This document shows, one piece after another, positions 1-6,064 of a stretch of 6,064 nt of DNA (positions are counted from its first letter, which is position 1; every line of letters begins with the position of its first letter). Below the pieces are notes generated by a model. The model made no database searches. It was not told where the DNA came from and saw nothing but the letters and a program-made list of their open reading frames with translations. Source of the stretch: Alphaproteobacteria bacterium (GTDB lineage Bacteria; Pseudomonadota; Alphaproteobacteria; UBA8366; JADFVY01); contig JAOUMF010000148.1 in assembly GCA_029881615.1 (NCBI GenBank), forward strand, positions 1 to 6,064. The letters are read 5' to 3'. Both the position numbers and the translations under genes were made by a program.

Positions 1-966
1 GGGGTCCCTGCCGTAAAAACCGCCACTGATCCTGTCGCCGGTAGAATTCGTCACCGAGATCACGCCGGCGGTTTCTACCGCGGCCGGTCCGTAGAACGCG
101 CCCTCCATGGAGCCGCTGTATGAAGTATCCGCCAGGGCGCCGATGGACAGCGACCCCGTTGCCCGTGTGCTGTCATAGCGATTGCCGGTGATCGTCCCCG
201 TGCTGTTCAAAGTATAGCTGGCGACGACCGCGCCGCCGCCGTCGAGCACATCGCCGGAAGACGAGAAGGTGACGTCACCGGTCCCGAAATCGACGGAGAT
301 ACCGTCGGCTCCACCGGCCGACACGGTTTGGTGCATGGTCCCACCGACCGCAGTCGCTTCGCCCTTGAAATACATGCCGTATGCCGCCGTTCCTGTTGTT
401 GGCATGCCGTCGGTTCCTGTGGCGGGGGTCTTCAGCCCGGTATAGAAATAGGCGATATCGACGTCGCCGGTTGGGTCCTCGGTCGTCACCGTGCCGAAAC
501 TGCCGTACCGCCCGCCCAGGAAGAACCCGCCAAGGATGCCCACGTCAAAGGCTTCACTGGCATCGAACAGGTCCAGAACGATGCAGAGTTCCGTGCCGCA
601 GGTGCCGGTTGCGTAGTCGGTGGACGGGTCGGAACCGTCTGCGGCGAGGGTGTGATCCGCGCCGTTTACCGAAACCGTCCAGGTATCGTTGACGGTGTCG
701 TAGGCCATGCTCATGCCAAAGGTGGCCCAGGCCCCCGAAGCGTTCACGTTCACATGGTCATATGGGAACTTCCAGACGCCACCGGTCGAAACAAGGCCGG
801 CAATGTCCTTGGGGGCGGCCGGGTCGTATTCCAGGGGGACGGTCCAGGGATTGGCAGCCGTGCCAAGCGCCGCCCCACCGCCACCGCCGCCGAAGCAGCC
901 GCCGAGAATCGATGCCGTCAGCAGGACAAGGCCCGGCGTCAGGGTCTTCCGGAACAAGGATTTCAT
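1..966 (-). CDS. TbpB-like surface lipoprotein, C-terminus cut by window edge
   Basis: I translated this minus-strand frame by hand: 322 codons from ATG at 966 to the left edge with no stop. Residues 1-24 form a lipoprotein signal: basic start (MKSLFRK), hydrophobic stretch, then lipobox LGGC with Cys24 as the lipidation site. A tract of six glycines (26-31) follows, a flexible tether common in surface lipoproteins. The rest is rich in Gly, Thr, Ser and Asp with alternating beta-strand patterns. Near the end, EGAFYGPAAVETAGVISV and then GGFYGR (residues 288-320) match the hallmark of transferrin-binding-protein-like C-terminal beta-barrels, where GxFYGPxAxE is followed by a closing GxF.G. By that comparison the protein should end within a few residues of the edge. 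Cys123 and Cys128 could form a disulfide. An in-frame ATG at 978 would add four residues; I prefer 966 because GGGG lies 6 bases upstream and the signal peptide then starts MKS. Inferred role: outer-membrane surface lipoprotein binding a ligand such as a metal carrier. The ligand cannot be read from the sequence, and iron binding is not shown. Confidence 0.82.
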   Translation of the reverse strand, partial: MKSLFRKTLTPGLVLLTASILGGCFGGGGGGAALGTAANPWTVPLEYDPAAPKDIAGLVSTGGVWKFPYDHVNVNASGAWATFGMSMAYDTVNDTWTVSVNGADHTLAADGSDPSTDYATGTCGTELCIVLDLFDASEAFDVGILGGFFLGGRYGSFGTVTTEDPTGDVDIAYFYTGLKTPATGTDGMPTTGTAAYGMYFKGEATAVGGTMHQTVSAGGADGISVDFGTGDVTFSSSGDVLDGGGAVVASYTLNSTGTITGNRYDSTRATGSLSIGALADTSYSGSMEGAFYGPAAVETAGVISVTNSTGDRISGGFYGRDP

Positions 967-972
967 GTGCAA

Positions 973-997
973 CCCCATTTTTATGTCAGTTATGGGG
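973..997 (-). promoter_or_regulatory. Inverted repeat over the lipoprotein translation start region
   Basis: On the minus strand CCCCAT (997-992) and ATGGGG (978-973) are perfect inverted repeats separated by 13 AT-rich bases. In the mRNA they could form a 6-bp stem that hides GGGG (976-973), the only Shine-Dalgarno-like bases before the ATG at 966, together with the alternative ATG at 978. A role in limiting translation, or as a protein-binding site, is inference; the stem is short. Confidence 0.35.
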
Positions 998-1024
998 CAT
1001 GCTAACGCCGGAAGACCGGGCGGA

Positions 1025-1046
1025 ATATCGCCCAGCTGGGCGATAT
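1025..1046. promoter_or_regulatory. Perfect 22-bp palindrome, candidate operator
   Basis: The half-site ATATCGCCCAG (1025-1035) is followed at once by its exact reverse complement (1036-1046), so all 11 base pairs match with no spacer. It sits 58 bases upstream of the lipoprotein ATG, where a repressor or activator of that gene would bind. It does not resemble a Fur box or the Irr-type iron element as I know them, since it is too GC-rich. As RNA it could fold to a 9-bp stem with an AGCT loop, so a role in ending the ppdK transcript is an alternative. No T-run follows on either strand. Confidence 0.5.
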
Positions 1047-1091
1047 GGCGATCTTTTCCCAAGATTCAGGCGGGATGCCGGATACCAAGCG

Positions 1092-1108
1092 GCCTCATAT
1101 TTCGAGGC
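1092..1108. repeat. Small hairpin, 5-bp stem
   Basis: GCCTC (1092-1096) and GAGGC (1104-1108) pair around a 7-base loop, and two more GC pairs flank the stem beyond a single mismatch. It is weak alone. It is listed because it is one of a row of hairpins in the same gap. Confidence 0.3.
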
Positions 1109-1117
1109 AGCGCCATG

Positions 1118-1138
1118 CATTCCCTCGGCAAGGGAATG
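1118..1138. repeat. Perfect 8-bp hairpin with 5-base loop
   Basis: CATTCCCT (1118-1125) pairs exactly with AGGGAATG (1131-1138) around the loop CGGCA (plus strand). On the minus strand, the direction of transcription, it is followed by CATGGCGC, not a T-run, so it is not a standard terminator. It could protect or help end the ppdK mRNA, or be part of an intergenic repeat together with the hairpin at 1158-1197. Confidence 0.45.
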
Positions 1139-1157
1139 TTTGCGTGGAATCGGTACT

Positions 1158-1197
1158 CGTCACCGCGAGGCTGCATCGCGGCCGTCTCGCAATGACG
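1158..1197 (-). repeat. Long hairpin, possible degenerate dispersed intergenic repeat
   Basis: On the minus strand CGTCATTGCGAG (1197-1186) and CTCGCGGTGACG (1169-1158) are inverted repeats around 16 bases. Read as minus-strand RNA all 12 positions pair, ten Watson-Crick and two U-G. Read as plus-strand RNA those two become A-C mismatches, so the fold favours the ppdK 3' transcript. From memory, ends of the form GTCATTGCGAG are typical of short palindromic intergenic repeats scattered in many proteobacterial genomes; a genome-wide search is needed to confirm membership. On the plus strand the structure is followed by CTTATTTTT (1198-1206), which looks terminator-like, but no plus-strand gene is present to need one. 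Confidence 0.5.
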
Positions 1198-1230
1198 CTT
1201 ATTTTTCCGCGCTAATGTCGTTCGGCATCA

Positions 1231-1247
1231 TGGCCGGCCAATGGCCA
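1231..1247. repeat. Short GC-rich inverted repeat just after the ppdK stop
   Basis: TGGCC (1231-1235) and GGCCA (1243-1247) can pair around 7 bases, and TGGCCGGCCA (1231-1240) is itself a 10-bp palindrome. It begins three bases beyond the ppdK stop codon. No T-run follows it on the minus strand, so I do not call it a terminator. Confidence 0.3.
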
Positions 1248-1249
1248 CC

Positions 1250-3952
1250 TCAGGCTTCCCGCGCCACCCCCGACAGGGTTTCGCCCTTGCTCTCGGCGAT
1301 GGCCGCCTGGGCCGCCGCCAGACGCGCGATGGGAACGCGGAAGGGCGAGCAGGACACGTAATCCAGCCCCACCTTGTGGCAGAAGGCAACCGAAGCCGGG
1401 TCGCCGCCATGTTCGCCGCAGATGCCCAGCTTGATGTCGGGTCGGGTCTGACGGCCGCGTTCGACGCCGATTTCCATCAACTCGCCAACGCCTTCGGTGT
1501 CGACGCTGACGAAGGGGTCGATTTCGAGAATGCCCTGGCGCTCGTAATATTGCAGGAAATTGCCGGCGTCGTCACGACTCAGACCAAAGCAGGTCTGGGT
1601 CAGGTCGTTGGTGCCGAAGCTGAAGAATTCGGCCAGTTCCGCGATCTCGGCGGCGCGCAGACAGGCGCGTGGCAGCTCGATCATGGTGCCGGTGATGTAA
1701 TGCGGCTTGCGGCCCTTTTCGGCCTCCACCTCGCCGGCAACCCGGTCGATGATGGCTTTCAGAATCTCCAGTTCCTTGCGGGTGGCGATCAGCGGCACCA
1801 TGACTTCGGGCTTTACGATCTTGCCGGTTTCCTGCTCAACCGTGACCGCGGCCTCGAAAATGGCGCGGGCCTGCATTTCGCAGATTTCCGGATAGCTGAT
1901 GGCCAGGCGGCAGCCGCGATGGCCCAGCATGGGATTGACCTCATGCAGCTCGGCGGCGCGGCGGCGTACATCTTCCACCGTTACCCCGGCGGCGTCGGCC
2001 ACTTCCTTCATTTCGTCGTCGCCCTTGGGCAGAAATTCATGCAAAGGCGGGTCCAGCAGGCGGATGGTGACCGGCATGTCGCCCATGATGCGGAACATTT
2101 CGGCGAAATCGTCACGCTGCATCGGCAGAATCTTGGTCAAAGCGGCGCGCCGGCCTTCTTCGGTCTCGGCCAGGATCATTTCGCGCACGGCGATGATGCG
2201 CTCGGTCTCGAAGAACATATGTTCGGTACGGCAGAGCCCGATCCCCTCGGCGCCGAACTGAATCGACGTCCGCGCGTCGTCGGGCGTGTCGGCGTTGGCG
2301 CGCACGCCCAACGTCCGCAATTCGTCGGCCCATTCCATCAGGCGCGTGAAATCGCCAGACAGTTCCGGCTGTACCGTCGGCACCTCGCCCAACATGACCT
2401 CGCCGGCGGCGCCGTCGATGGTGATCCAGTCGCCTTCGCCAACAATGGTGCCGCCCACCTTCATGGTGCGCTCTTTCTCGTTGACGCGCAGGTCGCCGGC
2501 GCCGGCCACACAGGGCCGGCCCATGCCGCGTGCCACCACAGCCGCATGGCTGGTCATGCCGCCGCGCGTGGTCAGGATGCCCTGGGCGGCATGCATGCCG
2601 TGAATATCTTCCGGGCTTGTCTCGGTGCGTACCAGAATGACCCGTTCGCCCTTTGCCGCCGCCGCCTCGGCTTCGTCGGCGGTGAAGGCTGCCTTGCCCG
2701 ATGCCGCGCCCGGCGAGGCCGGCAGGCCCTTGGCGATAATCCGGCGCTCGGCGGCTGGATCCAGGGTCGGATGCAGCAACTGATCCAGTGCGTTGGGCTC
2801 GATCCGGCTGACCGCCGTGGGGCGGTCGATCAAGCCGCTATCCGCCATCTCCACGGCGATCCGCAGGGCTGCATGGGTGGTCCGCTTGCCGTTGCGGGTT
2901 TGCAGCATCCACAGCTTGTCCTTCTGGACGGTGAATTCGATATCCTGCATGTCCCGGTAATGGGTTTCCAGCTTGCCGCGGATGTCGTCCAACTGGGCGA
3001 AAACTTCGGGCATGACCTCTTCCATCGCCGGCAGGTCCGACCCGTTGGCGTTCTTTCCCGCGACGGTCAGATGCTGCGGCGTGCGAATGCCGGCCACCAC
3101 GTCCTCGCCCTGGGCATTGACCAGATATTCGCCATAGAAGGCGTTTTCGCCGGTCGAGGGATCGCGGGTGAAGGCGACGCCAGTGGCGCAATCCTCGCCC
3201 ATATTGCCGAATACCATGGCCTGAACATTGACCGCCGTGCCCCACTCGGCGGGAATGTCGTGCAGTCGGCGGTAGGTCACCGCGCGTGGGGTCATCCAGC
3301 TGCTGAAGACCGCGCCGATGGCGCCCCATAACTGTTCTTTCGGATCCTGCGGGAAAGGCTTGCCGAGTTCGTCCTCGACCCGCGCCTTGTAGGCGGCGAC
3401 CAGCCCCTTCAGCGCATCGGCGTCAAGTTCGGTGTCGAGCATGACCCCGCGCTCTTCCTTGTGCAGCTCCAGGATTTCCTCGAAATAGTAATGTTCCACG
3501 CCCAGCACGACCGCGGAATACATCTGGATGAAGCGACGATAGCTGTCATAGGCAAAGCGGGGATTGCCGCTCATCTTGGCCAGGCCTTCGACGGTCTGGT
3601 CGTTCAGGCCAAGATTCAGCACGGTGTCCATCATGCCGGGCATCGATGCCCGCGCGCCCGATCGCACCGAAACCAGAAGCGGCGCCGATTTGTCGCCGAA
3701 CTTCATGCCGCCGACCTTGCTCTCGATACCGGCGATAGCCGCGGTAATCTGGTCTGTCAGATCGCCCGGATAGGTGTTGCCGTTCTGGTAATAGAAAGTG
3801 CAAACCTCGGTATTGATGGTGAATCCCGGCGGCACGGGCAGCCCCAGATGACACATTTCCGCCAGGTTGGCGCCCTTGCCGCCCAGCAGTTCACGCATGT
3901 CCGCGCGGCCCTCGGCCGCCCCGTCACCGAATTCATATACCCACTTGCTCAT
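1250..3952 (-). CDS. ppdK: Pyruvate, phosphate dikinase (900 aa)
   Basis: This cytosolic enzyme interconverts pyruvate + ATP + phosphate and PEP + AMP + pyrophosphate (EC 2.7.9.1), linking glycolysis and gluconeogenesis. The length is normal for the family. The N-terminal ATP-grasp half (about 1-350) holds GGKGANLAEM (24-33) and SVRSGARASMPGMMDTV (95-111). The swivelling domain (about 400-525) carries GGMTSHAAVVARGMG, with phosphohistidine His469 and the neighbouring Thr467 that is the regulatory phosphorylation site in plants. The C-terminal TIM barrel (about 535-900) has RTEHMFF with Arg575, RLLDPPLHEFLP with Arg631, Glu759, FFSFGTNDLTQ with Asn782, and GICGEHGGD with Cys845. These sit at a constant +14 offset from the Clostridium symbiosum catalytic residues as I remember them, so the protein looks fully active. 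I start at ATG 3952 (MSKWVYEFGDG) because a Shine-Dalgarno CGGAG lies 5 bases upstream and the family begins there. An in-frame start at 3991 would overlap the end of glyS. It follows glyS by 10 bases and is probably co-transcribed. The stop is TGA. Confidence 0.97.
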   Translation of the reverse strand: MSKWVYEFGDGAAEGRADMRELLGGKGANLAEMCHLGLPVPPGFTINTEVCTFYYQNGNTYPGDLTDQITAAIAGIESKVGGMKFGDKSAPLLVSVRSGARASMPGMMDTVLNLGLNDQTVEGLAKMSGNPRFAYDSYRRFIQMYSAVVLGVEHYYFEEILELHKEERGVMLDTELDADALKGLVAAYKARVEDELGKPFPQDPKEQLWGAIGAVFSSWMTPRAVTYRRLHDIPAEWGTAVNVQAMVFGNMGEDCATGVAFTRDPSTGENAFYGEYLVNAQGEDVVAGIRTPQHLTVAGKNANGSDLPAMEEVMPEVFAQLDDIRGKLETHYRDMQDIEFTVQKDKLWMLQTRNGKRTTHAALRIAVEMADSGLIDRPTAVSRIEPNALDQLLHPTLDPAAERRIIAKGLPASPGAASGKAAFTADEAEAAAAKGERVILVRTETSPEDIHGMHAAQGILTTRGGMTSHAAVVARGMGRPCVAGAGDLRVNEKERTMKVGGTIVGEGDWITIDGAAGEVMLGEVPTVQPELSGDFTRLMEWADELRTLGVRANADTPDDARTSIQFGAEGIGLCRTEHMFFETERIIAVREMILAETEEGRRAALTKILPMQRDDFAEMFRIMGDMPVTIRLLDPPLHEFLPKGDDEMKEVADAAGVTVEDVRRRAAELHEVNPMLGHRGCRLAISYPEICEMQARAIFEAAVTVEQETGKIVKPEVMVPLIATRKELEILKAIIDRVAGEVEAEKGRKPHYITGTMIELPRACLRAAEIAELAEFFSFGTNDLTQTCFGLSRDDAGNFLQYYERQGILEIDPFVSVDTEGVGELMEIGVERGRQTRPDIKLGICGEHGGDPASVAFCHKVGLDYVSCSPFRVPIARLAAAQAAIAESKGETLSGVAREA

Positions 3953-3957
3953 GACCG

Positions 3958-3962
3958 CTCCG
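3958..3962 (-). promoter_or_regulatory. Ribosome binding site of ppdK
   Basis: CGGAG lies inside the 10-base gap between the glyS TAG (3965-3963) and the ppdK ATG (3952), five bases before the start. It decides the ppdK start at 3952 over the longer in-frame option at 3991, and leaves no room for a separate promoter in the gap, supporting one transcript for both genes. Confidence 0.75.
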
Positions 3963-6053
3963 CTATCCCTCGATCTGGCTGAAATCCGCAATCAAACCCA
4001 TGGTGGCGCGGATTTGCGACAATAGCCGCAGACGATTTACCCGCATGTTCGCGTCCTCGGCATTGACGATTACCTTGTCGAAAAATTCGTCGACAGGCCC
4101 CCGCAAGGCCGCTAGCGCCGCCATGGCACTAGTGAATTCCTCTTCCTCGACCGCTTTGGCGACAGCTGTCGAGGCCGCTTCAAGCGCGCGGCCCAGGGCC
4201 GCTTCTTCGTCCTGTTCATATCCGCCCTTGTCGGGCGCCGCGTCATGGGAGACGCCATCCTTCTTTTCCTCGATGCGCAGGATGTTGGCGGCACGGCGGA
4301 AGGCCGTCAACAGGTTTGCGCCGTCTTCGCTGGAAATGAAGTCCTGCAGCGCCTCGACGCGCGCCAGCAGGCGCACCAGGTCGTCCTCGCCGCCCAGCGC
4401 GAACACCGCGGCGATCAAATCATGCCGCACGCCCTCGCCCTTGAGATGGGCGGCGACCCGGTCGGCGAAAAACGAGAGGAGATCGTTGCAAAGCGAGGTT
4501 TTATCGATCTTAGCGGTCAAGGGATCGGGGTAATTGTCGAAGCTGGCGCCGAAAGCAGGCAGCAGGTTGACCCTTAGCCCGTTTTCGATAATCAGACGAA
4601 TTACACCCAGCGCGGCGCGGCGCAGCGCATAGGGGTCTTTCGATCCCGTCGGTTTTTCGTCGATTGCCCAGAAACCCACCAGCGTGTCGATCTTGTCGGC
4701 CAGCGCCACGGCGACCGATACTGGTGCCGATGGGCAGGAATCGTTCGGCCCCTGCGGCGCGTAATGGTCGTGGATAGCATTGGCGACTTCTTCATGTTCA
4801 CCGTCCGCCACCGCATAGTAGCGACCCATCAGGCCCTGCAGTTCCGGGAACTCGCCGACCATACCGGTCACCAGGTCGGCCTTGGCCAGCCGTGCCGCGC
4901 GGGTTACCCGGTCGCGGTCGGCGCCCTCGATATGTCTGGCAATTTCCACCGCCAGCGCCTGGATGCGATCCACCTTGGCGTCCAGCGTACCCAGCTTTGC
5001 ATGGAAGGTGATGTCGGCCAGTTGCGTGGTGCGGCTCGACAATGTTTCCTTGCGGTCCTGGTCCCAGAAGAAGCGGGCGTCCGACAGACGGGCACGCAGC
5101 ACACGCTCGTTACCGGCGATGATTTGCGCCCCGTCATCCGCGGTCTTCATATTGGAGACCAGCGCGAAGCGCGGCGCCATCGAACCGTCTTCCCGCAGCA
5201 ACGTGAAGTATTTCTGGTGACTGCGCATGGCGGTGGTCAACACTTCCGGCGGCAGGTCCATGAATTCCGCGTCGATACCGCCGATCAGCACCACCGGCCA
5301 TTCCACCAGGCCGGTCACTTCGTCCAGCAGGCCCGGGTCTTCCTTCAGGTCCAGATTTTCCGCGTTGGCCAGCCTGTCGAGATCCTCTGCGATGATGCGG
5401 CGGCGTTCGGCCGCGTCGAGGACGACGTATCCATGTTTCAGGTCGGCAACGTAATCCTTGAAATTGTTGGCGGTCATGTAATCGGGCGACAGGAACCGGT
5501 GGCCCCATGTCAGATGCCCGAAAGCGATGCTCTGGCCGCCCAGATCAAGCGCTCCGTCAAGCGCCACGCCGTCGAACACGGCCATGATGGAATGCAGCGG
5601 GCGCACCCAGCGGCTGACATTGCCGCCCCAACGCATGGATTTCGGCCAGACCAGCTTGTGGATTGCGGCGGTTACCAGTTCCGGCAGGACATCCTTTGTT
5701 TCGCGGCCTTTCTTGTCGATGATCGCGAACCAGATATCGCCCTTCGGGGTTTCGCGCTTCTCGCACTCGTCCAGTGACTTTATCCCGGCGCCACGCAGGA
5801 AGCCCTCAATGGCTTTGTCAGGCGCCCCAACCTTGGGGCCCTTGCGTTCTTCCTTGATGTCGGGCTGGCGCGTTGGAATACCGTCGATATGCAGCGCGAG
5901 GCGGCGCGGCGTCACATAGGCGTTGGCGCTGGTGAATTCCAGTCCGGCCCCGGTCAGCCCCTCGCAGACCAGCCGTTTCAACTCCTCGGTTCCGCGCGCT
6001 TGCATGCGCGCCGGGATTTCCTCGGAAAAAAGTTCCAGCAGAAGTTCGGCCAT
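3963..6053 (-). CDS. glyS: Glycyl-tRNA synthetase beta subunit (696 aa)
   Basis: This is the beta chain of the bacterial alpha2-beta2 glycyl-tRNA synthetase, which with GlyQ attaches glycine to tRNA-Gly using ATP. In this class the beta chain mainly binds tRNA, while the alpha chain holds the aminoacylation site. The N-terminus MAELLLELFSEEIPARMQ is the family signature. Further motifs are TPRRLALHIDGI (48-59), MRSHQKYFTL (276-285), KADLVTGMVGEFPELQGLMG (391-410), DGEHEEVANAIHDHYAPQG (417-435), LADKIDTLVGF (451-461) and PTGSKDPYALRRAALG (468-483). The segment 390-485 is the HD-like region, and the helical tail (about 580-690, with RGPVDEFFDKVIVNAED) fits the anticodon-binding domain. Length is close to the roughly 690 residues usual for the family. 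I start at ATG 6053; a GTG one codon upstream (6056) is also in frame but would add a second Met before the signature. The gene is intact, ends in TAG, and leads directly into ppdK. Its partner glyQ is expected just upstream, outside the window. Confidence 0.97.
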   Translation of the reverse strand: MAELLLELFSEEIPARMQARGTEELKRLVCEGLTGAGLEFTSANAYVTPRRLALHIDGIPTRQPDIKEERKGPKVGAPDKAIEGFLRGAGIKSLDECEKRETPKGDIWFAIIDKKGRETKDVLPELVTAAIHKLVWPKSMRWGGNVSRWVRPLHSIMAVFDGVALDGALDLGGQSIAFGHLTWGHRFLSPDYMTANNFKDYVADLKHGYVVLDAAERRRIIAEDLDRLANAENLDLKEDPGLLDEVTGLVEWPVVLIGGIDAEFMDLPPEVLTTAMRSHQKYFTLLREDGSMAPRFALVSNMKTADDGAQIIAGNERVLRARLSDARFFWDQDRKETLSSRTTQLADITFHAKLGTLDAKVDRIQALAVEIARHIEGADRDRVTRAARLAKADLVTGMVGEFPELQGLMGRYYAVADGEHEEVANAIHDHYAPQGPNDSCPSAPVSVAVALADKIDTLVGFWAIDEKPTGSKDPYALRRAALGVIRLIIENGLRVNLLPAFGASFDNYPDPLTAKIDKTSLCNDLLSFFADRVAAHLKGEGVRHDLIAAVFALGGEDDLVRLLARVEALQDFISSEDGANLLTAFRRAANILRIEEKKDGVSHDAAPDKGGYEQDEEAALGRALEAASTAVAKAVEEEEFTSAMAALAALRGPVDEFFDKVIVNAEDANMRVNRLRLLSQIRATMGLIADFSQIEG

Positions 6054-6064
6054 CACGCGTGCCC
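6053..6064 (-). CDS. Possible last codons of an upstream gene, perhaps glyQ
   Basis: The final bases read GGG CAC GCG TGA on the minus strand, where the A of TGA is also the A of the glyS ATG (TGATG overlap). This is the usual one-base stop-start overlap of translationally coupled genes. In this family the gene before glyS is normally glyQ, the alpha subunit. With only three sense codons visible the identity rests on context alone. Confidence 0.3.
   Translation of the reverse strand, partial: GHA

Larger units (their letters stand above)
967..1249. other. Structured intergenic region between ppdK and the lipoprotein gene
   Basis: This 283-base gap separates two genes read in the same direction. 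I see no convincing coding frame in it. It holds several inverted repeats, listed separately: 1231-1247, 1158-1197, 1118-1138, 1092-1108, 1025-1046 and 973-997. It should contain the end of the glyS-ppdK transcript and the promoter of the lipoprotein gene. No minus-strand hairpin is followed by a T-run, so termination may be Rho-dependent or differently encoded. I found no sigma70-like promoter good enough to call. The best candidate boxes (TTAGCA and TAAAAA on the minus strand, 16 bases apart) would leave almost no leader before the start codon. Confidence 0.7.

Noticed and set aside
870..900. GC-rich triplet-like tract as a microsatellite or CRISPR-like repeat
   Set aside because: It encodes the polyglycine tether directly after the lipobox cysteine; there are no spaced repeats.
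328..1005. A 225-codon open frame on the plus strand opposite the lipoprotein gene
   Set aside because: It mirrors the lipoprotein codons exactly. The minus-strand frame has a signal peptide, lipobox and domain signature, whereas this one has none.
1198..1206. T-rich run after the 1158-1197 hairpin as a plus-strand terminator
   Set aside because: No plus-strand gene ends here, and the stem has two A-C mismatches on that strand. It is kept only as a remark under the hairpin.
1241..3331. A 696-codon open frame on the plus strand opposite ppdK, with another at 3461-3982
   Set aside because: Its codons lie exactly opposite the ppdK codons. A stop there would need a TTA, CTA or TCA codon in ppdK, which high-GC genes avoid. 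The protein has no recognisable motif, while ppdK is certain.
3953..3991. A longer ppdK start at 3991 adding 13 residues
   Set aside because: It would overlap the glyS end, the extra residues (MRISARSRDSGAV) are not family-like, and a good ribosome binding site serves the ATG at 3952.
4127..4139. ACTAGTGAATTC (adjacent SpeI and EcoRI sites), as found in a cloning-vector polylinker
   Set aside because: The bases encode EEEEFTSAMA within an uninterrupted, family-typical part of GlyS, so this is coincidence and not vector contamination.
4764..5777. A 337-codon open frame on the plus strand opposite glyS
   Set aside because: It is in the same mirror register relative to glyS and has the same explanation; no family signature is seen.

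Overview
This is a GC-rich bacterial window that most resembles an alphaproteobacterium, perhaps Rhodospirillales-like. The evidence is a split-type glycyl-tRNA synthetase beta chain directly followed by pyruvate phosphate dikinase, high-GC codon use (few TTA, CTA or TCA codons), and a TbpB-like outer-membrane lipoprotein. All genes that I can support lie on the minus strand, so transcription reads from high to low coordinates.

Layout in reading order. The last bases of an upstream gene, probably glyQ, appear to overlap the glyS start at the right edge. glyS (6053 to 3963) encodes the beta subunit of the tetrameric glycyl-tRNA synthetase. Ten bases later comes ppdK (3952 to 1250), a complete pyruvate phosphate dikinase whose known catalytic residues are all in place. 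A 283-base non-coding gap (967 to 1249) holds several inverted repeats, including a perfect 22-bp palindrome and a long hairpin resembling a dispersed intergenic repeat. The last gene (966 down to the left edge) encodes a secreted lipoprotein with a transferrin-binding-protein-like beta-barrel domain. It is cut by the window edge, probably only a few residues from its end.

glyS and ppdK look like one transcription unit. The synthetase charges tRNA-Gly and releases AMP and pyrophosphate. PPDK interconverts pyruvate, ATP and phosphate with PEP, AMP and pyrophosphate, so the two enzymes share products, although co-transcription may only reflect housekeeping expression. The lipoprotein is probably a separate unit, because the gap before it is long and structured. 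No classical Rho-independent terminator is visible after ppdK.

The two enzyme genes are ordinary core metabolism. I see no phage, CRISPR, transposon or toxin-antitoxin signal and no previously undescribed multi-gene system. The parts worth a second look are the inverted repeats in the gap and the surface lipoprotein.
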